Assembly (NCBI RefSeq): GCF_028583425.1
Contig: NC_072802.1
Coordinates: 13,091,926 to 13,155,925, forward strand
Reading direction: 5' to 3'
Length of the DNA stretch: 64,000 nucleotides
DNA from: Eublepharis macularius
Lineage: Eukaryota; Chordata; Lepidosauria; Squamata; Eublepharidae
Positions 19,850 to 30,480 of this stretch are shown here, in pieces. Position 1 is the stretch's first letter; every line of letters starts with the position of its first letter. A model generated the notes under the pieces. The model did not search any database and was not told where the DNA came from. It saw nothing but the letters and a program-made list of their open reading frames with translations. The position numbers and the translations under genes are program-made.

Positions 19850-20400
19850 GAAAAAATCCAGGTCTCCAGGTCCAATTGAGTCACATCCCAGTGTACCAAA
19901 AAAGCTTGCAGAGATAATTCCAGGACTTCTGGCTTTAACCTTGGAGAATTCTTTGGAAATTGGAGAGATGCTGGGAGACTACATGTGAGCATGTGTTGAT
20001 TTTTTTAAAAGGGAGAAGATGGACCCAGGAAACAACAGACTGGTCATCTTGATGTCAATCCTGGGTAGAATTCAAGAGCAGATTATTAAGTGGCTGGTTT
20101 GTAAGCATTTAGAAAAGTATGTGTTGATTATCAGGAGCCAGCACAGCTTTATCAAGAATAAGTCATGCCGCACTAACCTCATCTCCTTTTTCAAGAAAGT
20201 ACCTAGTTTGGTTGACAGAGGGAATCTGTGGGCATGGGGTACCTTGATAGCAGCAAAGTGTTTGACAAAGGGTCCCATGACATTCATGCAGACAGGATGG
20301 TTAAAGAGGGGGCTGTGAGATGGACTCATAGTTGATTGAACAATTGTATCCAGTGAGCGCTCATTAATGGTTGCCTGCTAACTGGGGAAACACCCCAAGT
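19850..20400 (+). pseudogene. CR1 RT domain, old fragment
   Basis: DPGNNRLVILMSILGRIQEQ, IIKWLVCKHLEK, SQHSFIKNKSCRTNLISFF and LVDRGNLWAWGTL align with the first RT blocks of CR1. The pieces before 20010 match the linker upstream. It is strongly diverged. Confidence 0.8.
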
Positions 20401-20624
20401 ATGCAGGAAAATATTATTTTTTAAAAAAGTAATTTGGGGGTAAAAAAACACATAAAATGTAATAGTGATGTCTGCGCATGAGCAAATGTTCCAAAAACAA
20501 CCCCCACCATAGTTTGGGTGACCTTTTGGGAGGCTGTAGCAACCCTGAAGATGGTACAACATGCAGTGGCAACAGCCACCAGGAACAGGCAAGGAGGGGA
20601 AGGCAGATCTGGTGTGCATTTCTT

Positions 20625-20850
20625 TATGTAGTATATTTTCATCCCACCCTTCTTCTGAGGCATTCAGGGGGGTGTTCCTCACCCCCCTTCCTCCATTGTA
20701 TCCTCATCACAACCCTGTAAGATGGGTTAGGCTGAGAGTGTGTGAGTGGCCCAAGGTCAACCAGCGAACTTCCATGTCAGAGTGGAGATTCAAACCTGGG
20801 TCTTCCAGACCCTAATCCAACACGAACTGCTACACCTCCTTGATTCTCTT
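20625..20850 (-). mobile_element. tRNA-headed SINE
   Basis: On the minus strand, GTAGCAGTTCGTGTTGGATT, then a B-box-like CAGGTTTGAATCTCC, CTTGGGCCACTCACACAC and AGCCTAACCCATC. The plus-strand 5' side carries the 3' tail. Confidence 0.75.
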
Positions 20851-20929
20851 GGCAGTTCTAACCTGCTTTCCTCCATCTGATTGCAAAGGGGTAGCTGCCT
20901 TAGTGCGTCGTAGCAAAGTAAAACAAAGG

Positions 20930-21130
20930 TCCAGTGGCTTCTTATAGAGTAAAAACATTTACTTCTATATGAGCTATCGTGAGTCCCTGCTAATTTCTTC
21001 AGATAAGTGGAACCACATCTATGGTGACGCCGCATATTTGAGGAAGTGAGATGTGACTCATGAAAGCTCATCTCAAAATAAATGTTATTGGTCTTTAAGG
21101 TGCCGTGCCACCAGACTTTTGTTTTATCTC
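20930..21130. repeat. Old D-type hairpin repeat
   Basis: A left arm GGTCCAGTGGCTTCTTATAG faces a right arm ATTGGTCTTTAAGGTGC. The loop side has TTTCTTCAGATAAG and GACTCATGAAAGCTCAT. Both arms are diverged. Confidence 0.65.
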
Positions 21131-21211
21131 CCTCTAGCTGCCTGCTTCCTGCTCCCCTTGTGCCATGCCAGCAGGGGTAGGATAGTGTGGTATTATATGG
21201 GGAAGGCAAAC

Positions 21212-21803
21212 TTGGAGTTACCAACTTCCAGGTGGGTTCTAGAATTCTCCCTGAATTACAACTCATCTCTAGACTACAAAGAGCAGTTCCTTGGAAGAAA
21301 TGGATGCTTTGGAGGGTGGACTGTGTAGCATTATTGCTACTAAGCTGCATCCCCAGCCCAAATTCTGCCCTTCCCAGGTTCTGCCTCCAAATTTCCAGAG
21401 ATTTCCCTACTCTGAGAGCCAAGCTACAAGAGACAAATTACACATGGAGGAGCACATGAAGGGAGTCACAATGTTAGCCAGGAAACCGAGTTTTAAAAAA
21501 GATCGGAAGGCTTTGTTAATTTCCCCTCTCTACAGAGCCAGCAGAGACCACTCCTCAGAGGTTTGTTAATTTCCTCTTTGCCTCCAGAAGGCTCTGTCAG
21601 TTTCACCTCCCCTTCTAAGAGGCGAAGAGGAAATAAACAGACCCTCTGAGCAGGATCTCCCTGTCTCTGTAGAGAGGGGAAACTGACAAAGCCTTTCCAT
21701 CTCTTTTAAAACTCAGCTTCCCGGCTAACATTGCAACTCCCTTCACGTGCTCCTCCTCGTGTAATTTGTCTCTTGTAGCTTAGCTCTGAGTTGGTGACCC
21801 TGG
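21212..21803. repeat. Dispersed repeat family G, copy 2, split by MITE B6
   Basis: The left part is 21212-21415 (TTACCAACTTCCAGG to TTTCCCTACTC). The last bases (GTTGGTGACCC) follow MITE B6 at 21790. The order of insertion is clear. Confidence 0.75.
21416..21786. mobile_element. PIF/Harbinger-like MITE, family B variant (B6)
   Basis: The 371-bp element starts GAGCCAAGCTACAAG and ends CTTGTAGCTTAGCTC. The TGA duplication (21413-21415, 21787-21789) lies in CTGAG. The inside is a long imperfect palindrome (CCTCTCTACAGAGC against CTGTAGAGAGGGG) with ATTTCCTCTTTGCCTCC. Confidence 0.85.
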
Positions 21804-21915
21804 GTGAACTGGAGGCAGCAGAGGGTGGAGGTGGGGTGGAGAGAGAAGCCAGAAGCAACGGCAGCAAGGAGCAGGTTGGGAGGGAAGTAGGATTTTCCCT
21901 CTCCCACAATTCCTC

Positions 21916-22965
21916 AATGATTATTATTTTATTATTTTATCTACTTATTACACTTATAGTCCGCTGTCCTCACAATGCAGGCTCAGAGCGGATCACAACC
22001 TGATTAAAACACAATAAAATATGCAATAAATAACATATAGCTAAAAGCAATTTAAAACTGGCAGCAAAATTTAAACAGACAGTGGATTTCACAGTCCTGC
22101 AAGATCACTGGGTCTGCAGAGGCCCAGCAATGAGCTGAAAACCAGGAGGGGGGGTCTTTCCTCCCCCCCCCTCGGTAGGAGGCTGAGAGGAGGCCCACCT
22201 GCCTCAACCACCAAAAGCCTGGCGGAACAGCTCTGTCTTACAGACCCGGCAGAATGCTAAAAGATCCTGCTGGGCCCAAATTGTCAGACAGAGTTCCACC
22301 AGGTTGAGGCCAGGGCCGAGAAGGCCTGGTCCCTGGTTGAGGCAAGATGGATCTCCTTGGGGCTGGGGATCTCCAGAAGATGTTTCCCTTCTGAGCAAAG
22401 TGCCCTCCGGGGTATATAGGGTGAGAGATAATCCCAAATGTATGCCGGTCCCCGTCCACTAAGGGCCTTAAAGGTCAAGACCAGCACCTTGAACCTGATG
22501 CGGAACTCCACTGGGAGCCAGCTGGTGCTAGGTAGATGTCATATGGGCCCGGAACGGTGTCCGGTCAAGAGCCGTGCTGCTGCATTCTAGACCAGCTGTA
22601 ATCTCCAGAGCAGGCCCAAAGGCAGCCCAGCATACAGCAAGTTACAGTAGTCCAGCCTGGAGGTGACCATTGCATGGATCACTGTCACAAGGCCACAGGG
22701 TAAGAGATAGGGGGCAAGCTGCCTGATATGGCAAAGATAGTAAAACGCCAATCTGGCAACTGCCACGATCTCGGCCTCCATAGACAAGGAGGCATCCAAG
22801 ACCACACCCAGGCTCCTCACTGTTGAAGTGGGCATGAGCAGTGTCCCATCAAGAGGTGGGGGCCGGATCCCTGAACCCAATAGTCCACGGCCCAGGTGTA
22901 GGACCTTTGTCTTTGCTGGATTCAAGTTCAGTCTGCTCTGCTTTAACCATCCGGTCACAGCCTTA
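21916..22965 (-). pseudogene. L2-clade LINE: RT C-terminus and 3' UTR
   Basis: On the minus strand: MTGWLKQSRLNLNPAKTKVL, HLGRG, SLGVVLDASLSMEAE, VARLAFYYLCHIRQLAPYL, VTSRLDYCNLLYAGLPLGL, VQNAAARLLTG, VEFRIRFKVLVLTFKALSGR and AFSALASTWWNSV. This is the C-terminal order of L2-type RTs. The catalytic FADD part lies upstream and is missing, so the copy is 5'-truncated near 22965. The frame has at least one stop and a shift near 22500-22550. The 3' UTR runs to about 21916. Confidence 0.85.
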
Positions 22966-23549
22966 CAGGGTATTCATGGAGTGTTTTCCAAGGTTGTTGT
23001 CCTCTTATACTGACCTTCATCCAAGGACACTGCTAACTTGCTCATTTCCTGTTCTCACTAGTGTGTCTCTGCCCCAATGAGAACCATGCCTGTGAAGAAC
23101 ATCCCTCTGCACTCGATAAAGAGCTCAGAGTTCCCATACAAAACGACTGTTATTACTATTAATCATTGATAGGGCACATCAATGGCTATGGCGTTTTAAA
23201 GTAATATAAGTACACAAACTAAAAAAAGGTCTCTGCCCTCAGGAGCTTAAAATTTCAATGGTGGGAGAAGAAAACACAACAAGGAGAGGGCAGGTTAAGA
23301 TAGCAAAGAGCAGAGGGAAGGGACAAAATGAAGGCAGTTGGGGAACAAAGAGGTTTTATTACCCCCCCCAGCAGATTTGCACAAAAATCATACAGCATTT
23401 ACAAAAATGTAAGACTAGTTCTTTTCACAGCTCTGCCATCAAAAAACTGGAGGGGGGTCATCTTACATTCGCATACAAATAATTATGTCCAATAATTTTT
23501 TAAAATGTCATGTGCAAAAGAACAATTTAATAGGGTTATCTTAAGGTCA
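22966..23549. other. No recognised feature
   Basis: Non-coding; a poorly conserved tail-like stretch near 23220-23290 could not be assigned. Confidence 0.5.
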
Positions 23550-24030
23550 TTCTACATGTTACTTCATTTACGAGTTCTCCACAAAGCCAGCTCATATTCT
23601 GTGCAGACAGCTGTCAGCTCCGGGGACTGGCTTCTGTAAAAAACAAGAGTTCAAATGGGCTCGGAAAGTTGCCACCGAGGGAGGGAGAGCTCCTGTCTTT
23701 CTCATGAGCTTTCCCCACCCCCCACCCCCTGCAAAAACAGTGTGGAGAGGAGACATTTCCCCATTTCTACTCCTGCACGTGGAGGTACTGTGTGCAGGTG
23801 CAGCAGCAGAAACAACCCCCCCCCCAAAAAAATCCTGCACTGTTTTTGCACAGGGATAAAAGCTTGGGAGGAAGGCAGGAGCTCTCCCTCCCTTGGCGGC
23901 AGCTTTCCTAGGCCCATTTGCCCTCCCTTTTTAATAGAAGCCAATCCCCAACCTGATGTGTGTCTGTGCTGAGCATGGGTTGGCTCCATGGAGAACTTGT
24001 CAAAGAAGTAACATGCAGGGTTCGGGTAGG
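23550..24030. mobile_element. Large palindromic MITE, family F
   Basis: The ends CTACATGTTACTTC and GAAGTAACATGCAG are inverted. Arms of about 200 bp (GGGAGGGAGAGCTCCTGTCT against its inverse AGGCAGGAGCTCTCCCTCCC) fold on a C-rich centre near 23815-23830. The stop-poor reading through the arms is a palindrome artefact. I could not fix a target duplication. Confidence 0.75.
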
Positions 24031-24224
24031 TAAGTCTCAGGGTTGTCTTCCTTTCAGGTAAATACAATAGTTTCCCATACACATGACAAGTTAATGTTCA
24101 GCAAAATATACTGAGCAGTTAAGCAGGGCCCCCAGCTAGTGGGACCAGAACCGTTCGTGCCTGCCTGCATATGTACATAAAAGAGAGGGAAAGAACCTGG
24201 AGGAGCAATAAGTGCCCTGCCTAC

Positions 24225-24430
24225 TAGACAGTGTTGTATAGCAGTTAGAGTGTTGGGTTCCTACCAGGAGACTCAGGTCCAAATCCTACTCAGCCATACA
24301 AATCTCCCTGGAAAAACATAGACCAGTCTCCAACTCTCAGCTTAGCCTACTTCCCAAGGCTGTTGTACAAATAATGGGCAACAGCGTGCTGCTCCTTGAG
24401 CCCTTCAAAGGAAAGGCAGAATAAAATGCA
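24225..24430 (+). mobile_element. tRNA-headed SINE
   Basis: AGCAGTTAGAGTGTTGGGTT, B box CAGGTCCAAATCCTACT, AACTCTCAGCTTAGCCTAC and CAAGGCTGTTGT lead to a tail AAAGGCAGAATAAAATG. Confidence 0.75.
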
Positions 24431-25145
24431 GTTTGGCTGTGTCTTCCAGCTTCAGTGCAGGGATACGGTTTAGCATCCCAGGAGATCAGGTTATGATGAG
24501 TGCTGGACCGGCTCATGGTGCCAGCTTGGTATCAGAATGTAGGGGAAAGGGTCAAACACCAAGTAACCCAATTCCAAATGTTCTTTTTTGGGGAGAGGCT
24601 TCAAGATGGCTAGTGCATCTGTTGGGACATCTGTTGAAGCTCATGATGTCAAAGAAAACAAAAATCCCCCATAACCATCTAATAACAAGACCTGGTTTAC
24701 AAACAATACAATAACAATATTATTTTCTTAATTGGAGTAGATAATTAAATCCAACTAAGAGCTTCCAAAGTCAAATACATTTATATTACCATCCTATCAA
24801 TGTTCTATAAAGCGACAAGTAATAATTATAATACATAAATAGTCATGTACAATCAAAGACTATAACCGTCAAAAATCACAGTGATGTACACTCAAAGAAT
24901 CCAAAGATCAAAAGTCAGTCCTATGCAGGTAAAAGTCAAGAACCCAGCATTCAAAAGTCAATTCAATGCAGGTAAGCCCAAGTCCATAAGGTGTTCAACT
25001 GCAGAAGCCCATGATGTGGCAGAGGGATCGATACCCCACAGGTCATGTGGCTCTCCCCCTTCCCCAAGGAACGGTAGATGGCCCAGGAGGCACCTGTGAT
25101 ATCACACGGGCCTCTGGAACAATCTCTCATTTCCAAGGGGAAAGC
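24431..25145. other. No firm feature; AT-rich 24650-24990
   Basis: The AT-rich part carries short direct repeats (TCAAAAGTCA, ATGCAGGTAA). It might be a LINE or Penelope-like 3' UTR on the minus strand, but no coding remnant supports that. Confidence 0.35.
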
Positions 25146-25148
25146 TCA

Positions 25149-25338
25149 GGGCCAAGCTACAAGTGACGAATGATACTTGAACGGCAAGTGAACAGATTCA
25201 CATGTATTCCTCCCTGTTCATTTGCTCTCCACTTGAGCTCCACTTGATCACTACGTGGAGTGCAAGTGAACAGGGAGGAATACATGTGAATCTGTTCACT
25301 TGCCATTCAAGTGTCACTTGTCACTTGTAGCTTGGCCC
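25149..25338. mobile_element. PIF/Harbinger-like MITE, family B copy 1
   Basis: The 190-bp near-perfect hairpin starts GGGCCAAGCTACAAGTGAC and ends CACTTGTAGCTTGGCCC. A TCA duplication (25146-25148, 25339-25341) sits in CTCAG. Arms include TGAACAGATTCACATG and TATTCCTCCCTGTTC. Confidence 0.9.
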
Positions 25339-25577
25339 TCAGTTGGAGAGGGAAGATCTCAACTTTGCAGCACTCCTTTTAGCTTTTCTGGCACTGATGG
25401 GGCTTAAAGAAAGGATTGTGCTCTGCTCTCTCTTCCAGGGGGGTTATGTAAACTTGCATGTGATGGGGCAACATGGAAGGGGCAATAGTGGACATCTTTG
25501 TCAGAGCCCTCCAAAACCTGGGACCAGCCCTGGATCTCCAGTCATGCTAAAGAGTGGGCATCTCCCATGGGTCTAAC

Positions 25578-25961
25578 CAGGGGTCATTTCATAGAAAAAG
25601 AGTAGGAGAAACTCATTAGCATAGCATACCTCATTAGCATATGCCACACCCCCTGACATCACCTATCCTGGCTGTTTTGGATCCAATCCTGGCCATTCAG
25701 GGCCGAAATTGGGCCCAAAATGGCAAAAGGGGGCTGGAAATAGCTGAAAAGGGCCCCAAAATGGTCAGGATTGGGCCACTACTGAGCGAGAGAGTGATCC
25801 ACCACCCATCAGGGGCCTGATCTGGGCTGTTTTGGCCCCAATCCAGGCCAAAACGGGCCCAAATGGCCGAGAGTCAGGTGGGCGGGGCCACCTGACATGT
25901 GACCTCTTTGAGGAACTGCCGGAACTGCGTTGCGGCACATTCCCCCTCAAAATGAGCCCTG
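25578..25961. mobile_element. hAT-type MITE, family C copy 1
   Basis: The 384-bp element starts CAGGGGTCATTTCATAGAAA and ends CAAAATGAGCCCTG. It has an exact 8-bp duplication GGTCTAAC (25570-25577, 25962-25969). The inside repeats GGCC/GGGCCCAAAATGG modules. Confidence 0.9.
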
Positions 25962-25969
25962 GGTCTAAC

Positions 25970-26954
25970 CTGTAATGAGGTTTAAGGAAAGGCAAATTCC
26001 TAGTGAAGTACTGTGTTAGAGCCCCCGTTGTTCCCTTGCAGCTTTTCCTATGAATCCTCAGAGGCAATACACACACTCCTTCAACTTTCCTTCCACCCCC
26101 TGCCACTGTAGCCATAGTAACCATTTTTATCTTACAGGAGCAGGAACGCGTGATGCTCCATTTGCATGAGCTCAAGACAGCTGCTTTGTTGGCTTTTCCA
26201 AACCAGGCTAGGACTGAGGAATTGTTATGTCCCATCTGGGATGGGAGTTGTCTGAGGAGCTGGGGAGACCCTCCATTCCTCTGGGATGAGAAAGTGCTGA
26301 CTCAAGGAGAGTTTTCCTTTGCAACGGAGGAGGTCAGTCTGAACCGTTTGGTAGAAAGCAAACAACAGCAGACAGGAATGAACGTCACACATCCTGTGTG
26401 GCTGTAGCAACCAGAAAGGGTTATTTAAAAACACATTGCCGTCACTGGCATGGAAATAGCCTGCTACTGAAATAGAACCGCTCTGTAAGGATAGCAGAAG
26501 TGACTAGAATCTAAACCAAACAATCTTACTACCTTATGCTGAATATCAAAAGTTGAAGAATCAGCCCCATTTTTTTAGTGGGGTTTCGTTTTATATCATT
26601 TTATATAAGTGTGCCTATTGGTTCCAAACTGTGACGATTGTTCCTTAAAAATGAGGAATAATATCATTTATTAACAGTAACAAATACAGTGATCTCCAGT
26701 CCAGTAAACACTTAAGGACATATTTCCTATTCTGCAGGCAAACCATGATTGGATTTTCCTGGTGTTGTTTTTAATGATAAAAAGCAGATTAGGGGACGGG
26801 GGTGGATTGGAGGGGGTGTTTTTCGGGAATGGGCATTTCCCGCTTGAGAATTTCACACGAGGCTCAGTGATGTTCTAATTACGGGAGAACGAAACAGGCA
26901 GCATGGAATCTTCACAATCTCTTCTCAGGAATGAGCAGGCACTGGCTGGAACTA
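25970..26954. other. No recognised feature
   Basis: Ordinary non-coding DNA. A TTTTATCTTACAG-GAGCAGG acceptor-like site at 26130-26143 precedes a short open frame, but I see no conserved protein in it. Confidence 0.45.
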
Positions 26955-27045
26955 ACAATGCAGTCCTAAGCAGAGTTGTGCCGTTCCATATCCATTGACA
27001 TCAATGGGTTTAGATGGGATAACCGGTTAGGACGGCACTGTAAAA
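26955..27045. repeat. Family-E repeat, diverged palindrome
   Basis: GCAGTCCTAAGCAGAGTTGT faces GGTTAGGACGGCACTG; the spacer has CATTGACATCAATGGGTTTA. Confidence 0.65.
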
Positions 27046-27414
27046 CTGCAAATGGACTCTAGAAATGGCTATGTAATGGTTATGGTTAGAGCAGAGATCT
27101 CCATTCCTTTTGTGAGCACTGTTCCCTAATGCAGCACCTAATGTGACCCATGTTTCCCTTCTGCAGCCACCTCTCTTATTCCTGATGGGAGTGGATGGAC
27201 TAGTTGTCTTCAGCTCTAGGCCTCGTCAAATGCCCATGACACAGGTCTTGCCTAAAAATAAGCAGCCACGGGGAATCTCTGCCCCCCCTGCCCCCGCAGT
27301 CCAGAACAGTGTCAGGGCATTGGGCAAAAGGGGTTTACTCTTCCCCCCAGGCAAGTTTTCCAGTTTAAACCACAATCACCCCTGGCTGCAACTGGGACAA
27401 TAGTGGGGGAAATC
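27046..27414. other. No recognised feature
   Basis: Non-coding stretch before MITE A3; nothing seen. Confidence 0.5.
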
Positions 27415-27422
27415 ATTAATAC

Positions 27423-27682
27423 CAGGGCTTTTTTTCAGGGGGAACATGGGGGAATGGAGTTCCGGCACCTCTTGAAAATGGTCACGTGGCTGGTGGCCCC
27501 GCCCCCTGATCTCTAGACAGAGGGGAGTTTAGATGGCCCTCCGTGCTGCCGAGCGGCGCGGAAGGCAATCTCAACTCCCCTCTGTCTGGAGATCAGGGGG
27601 CGGGGCCACCAGTCATGTGACCATTTTCTCTGAAGGCAACCCACTGAGTTCCACCACCTCTTTGCCCAGAAAAAAAGCCCTG
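27423..27682. mobile_element. hAT-type foldback MITE, family A copy 3
   Basis: The 260-bp element has an exact 8-bp duplication ATTAATAC (27415-27422, 27683-27690). Ends are CAGGGCTTTTTTTC and GAAAAAAAGCCCTG, with long arms as in the other copies. Confidence 0.92.
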
Positions 27683-27690
27683 ATTAATAC

Positions 27691-28027
27691 TATATTTTCT
27701 TTCTCTACTGGGGCTAATTGTAATGCATGGTGGGGTTCAGTTTTGTTTGAAAACACTGGACAGAGGGGAAAGAGTTAAGCCCCTCTCTCAACCAGTGCCC
27801 CCTTGCATGGCTGCCTTTGAAGGTAAAAAATAGGTCAGGCTGTCTAATCAGAGGTGTCTCCAGCATAATGTATAATTTGACCCTGGTAATAAGAAAAAAC
27901 AGTTGGCAATCATGTCACAGAAATATCGGTTAGAGCGCAATAAACTTAGTGGTACACATGTATTCTACTGAACTCTATATGAACATTACTGTTGTTTTTT
28001 CTGGCCTGTTGAAAGGTGCTCTTTCAT
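27691..28027. other. No recognised feature
   Basis: Non-coding; nothing seen. Confidence 0.5.
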
Positions 28028-28100
28028 GGAATCATAGAATCATAGAGTTGGAAGGGGCCATACAGACCATCTAGTCCAACCCCCTGCCCAGTGCAGGATC
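28028..28100 (-). mobile_element. CR1 3' tail
   Basis: On the minus strand: CACTGGGCAGGGGGTTGGAC, TAGATGGTCTGTATGGCCCC, then TTCCAACTCTATGATTCTAT, the classic CR1 3' end with its ATTCTATG repeats. Confidence 0.92.
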
Positions 28101-28830
28101 TTTGACAGTTAACTGTCATCTTTGACAGTTAATTAAAAATAGTGGACAGTATCAGATAAATGTTTTCTAATGCTTAGAATGGACCAATGATGATCTGCTC
28201 ACTTCACTTTTCCTGTCATCTTTACTGATTTATATTTCTTTTCTTGTAGCTGGACATGGTGACACTTTTTGGCTAATTAGAATGTCACATGATTGAAAAT
28301 ATGAATCATTATTTAATCTCAAACCAATCATAGTTTATCTATGTTATCACAGGAAAAAGATCTTAAATTTCTGCATGAGATAACATATAAAAGTGCTAAC
28401 CCCGATAACAGATCAGAGTTCTGGCTGAAAGAAATCTCATGAAGATTTCTTGCATCGTAAGAAACTTACATCGTAATATGTGCTATGGAAACTTTAATGC
28501 ATTTCATAATCTGATTGATTTAAAATTAGATTTAATTAAGAAGTGTTAGGAAACTTAATTCTTGTTGCCTTTATCCGTTCCATCTTTACAGATTTTTATC
28601 TTAATAAGCATTTATATTTTGATATCTTGCTTATTAAGAAGATTAGAGTTTATTTCAATAAAAGAAATAATTAAACTCTTAAGAGGATTCTCTGTGTCTT
28701 GGTGGGTAGAGTATTGCAAGAAGAATCCTGTAAATTATTTTGTACTGACAAACAGTTTCTCTAAAGGAAAGCTGTTTTCAGGTCTCAGTTCAAGATTTGG
28801 ATGCTGCACAGGATTAAAGATAAAATCTTT
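28101..28830. other. AT-rich stretch without firm feature
   Basis: A 15-bp unit ATCTTTGACAGTTAA is doubled near 28098-28133. CATATAAAAGTGCTAACCCC at 28385 resembles a TATA box region, but no matching element ends were found. Confidence 0.35.
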
Positions 28831-28837
28831 AGTCTGA

Positions 28838-29022
28838 GAGCCAAGCAACAAGTGAGGAATGACACTTGAACGGCAAGTGAGCAGACTGACGTGTATTCCT
28901 CCCTGTTCACTTGCACTACGTGATCAAGTGGAGCGCAAGTGGAGCACAAGCGAACAGGGGGGAATACACGTCAGTCTGTTCACTTGCCGTTCAAGTGTCA
29001 TTCCTCACTTGTAGCTTGGCCC
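28838..29022. mobile_element. PIF/Harbinger-like MITE, family B copy 2
   Basis: The 185-bp hairpin starts GAGCCAAGCAACAAGTGAG and ends CACTTGTAGCTTGGCCC. A TGA duplication (28835-28837, 29023-29025) sits in CTGAG. Confidence 0.9.
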
Positions 29023-29025
29023 TGA

Positions 29026-29519
29026 GTAGTAAAAGCCTTAATAAGGCACAGAAAAACATTCCATTGCAATCAGATCTCAGTATCTTTTTAAGCTCAGTTA
29101 CAGCCGCCCACAGCCCTGATGAAGATGGGAGATGCTTAGGGAAAGAAGGATTCAACCCTTTCACTCTCACATTATTTTGCTAAAGCCAAGGCATGATATT
29201 ATAGCCCTTTAAACAAACAGACAAACCAAAATAATGGGCAAAACCAGGGACCTATCTTTTCCCCTTTAAAGGGCTAATAATAGCTTGGGGGGGGAACACA
29301 GTTTTGATTAGTGAAGCTGCGTGAGGTGAAAGGGTTCACTTCTATGTCCCCTTCCACACACACATGGCTCCAATCCCAATCTGGGTTGTGCATGGCTTAA
29401 TTTGGTTTTCAAAGACTAATGGAGCCGTGTAATCCCCATCATGTCTAATTTGACCCCGAGTTAAATCTCTGGGCCATCCAGACCAGACACGTACATTAAA
29501 TGCATGCAAATGAAAACAT
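29026..29519. other. No recognised feature
   Basis: Non-coding; nothing seen. Confidence 0.5.
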
Positions 29520-29521
29520 GG

Positions 29522-29731
29522 GCCGTTTCCACACGGCTTACCTGAAGCCGGGCCATGGCGCAACGTTGCGGATCATGCTGGGGAAAATGCGAAATATCTC
29601 GTTTTCTCGCGCAAGTTTTGTGCGACGTTGCACAAAACTCGCGTGAGAAAACATGATATTTCGTGTTTTCCCCGGCATGATCCGCAACGTTGCGCCATGG
29701 CCCGGCTTCAGGTAAGCCGTGTGGAAACAGC
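29522..29731. mobile_element. Near-perfect palindromic MITE, family I
   Basis: Arms of about 100 bp: GGCCGTTTCCACACGGCTTA then CCTGAAGCCGGGCCATGGCG and CAACGTTGCGGATCATGC, mirrored to CCGTGTGGAAACAGCC. The loop region is ACTTGCGCGAGAAAAC-like, with CpG sites kept. Possible 3-bp duplication ATG. Only copy seen in the window. Confidence 0.8.
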
Positions 29732-30119
29732 CATGCAGATGTATCCAAAATGTGTTTGCTCACAAGTAAGTCCCATTAAGTTCACTGTGTGCACAAGATT
29801 GCAGCCTAAGGCATCAAGCGGTACGCAATCTGTCACTTTATAGACTGTAATTAGTGAGGTTCATTTCGATATATTACAAGCCAAACTATGTTTGTCTAGC
29901 ATGCTTTTGAACTAAAGATCCTCTTTGCTTGTATCTCAATGCAGGACAGGCAGGGTTAATGAATGCCACATGCAGCCAGCAGAGAACTTCCAGCAATGTG
30001 TACTAGGATGTATGTTGGCAGGAAGGTACTTCTGTGTTTGATATGAAAACAGAGGTGCCTAAGTACACAACAGAGCCCCTTTGAAATGCTGGCGGGTACA
30101 GAGCTGCAGGCCCAGGAAG

Positions 30120-30260
30120 AAGGAAGGGGCCATGGCTCAGTGGCTGAGCATTTGCTTTGCATGCAGAGGAGCCCAGGTTCAATCCATGGCACCTCCTGTT
30201 AAAAGGGTTAGGTGGTAAGTGATGCAAAAGTGATGTGTTGAGACCGACAGTCTCTCTGAA
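30120..30260 (+). mobile_element. tRNA-derived SINE head (second type)
   Basis: A box TGGCTCAGTGGCTGAG, anticodon-arm-like TTTGCTTTGCATGCAGAGG and B box GGTTCAATCC, followed by AAAAGGGTTAGGTGG. The stem pairing is decayed and a SINE body follows, so it is not a functional tRNA gene. Confidence 0.75.
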
Positions 30261-30284
30261 CGAGACAAAGTACATGTGCAGGCT

Positions 30285-30480
30285 CAAGTGAAGAGAGGCG
30301 CAATGCTAGACGGGAAGACGGGTTCTAAAAAGACAGATCGGAAGGCTTTGTCAATTTCCCTCTCTACAGAGCGGCAAAGAACATCACTGGTCAGGGGGTT
30401 TGTTTATTTCCTCTTCGCCTCCCCGAAGGCTCTGTCAGTTTCACCTCCCTTTCTGGGGTCATGTTGAGAAGGAACCTTGG
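30285..30480. repeat. B6-type MITE, one arm
   Basis: CGGAAGGCTTTGTCAATTTC, CCTCTCTACAGAGCGGC and TTTATTTCCTCTTCGCCTCC match B6 at 21.5-21.6 kb. The second arm and the ends are missing. Confidence 0.75.

Noticed and set aside
22204-22511. Separate small genes on the minus strand
   Set aside because: They are shifted frames of the L2-clade RT C-terminus.
25149-25338. CRISPR-like or regulatory inverted repeats
   Set aside because: The vertebrate setting, the target duplications and the many copies show MITEs.
26087-26410. Host exon after the acceptor-like TTTTATCTTACAG
   Set aside because: The short frame that follows shows no recognisable domain and no donor in phase; not enough to call.
28101-28830. 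Old LTR with a TATA-like CATATAAAAG
   Set aside because: No paired ends, duplication or internal region found; AT-rich DNA gives such matches by chance.
30120-30210. Functional tRNA gene
   Set aside because: A and B boxes are present, but the acceptor stem does not pair and a SINE body follows.
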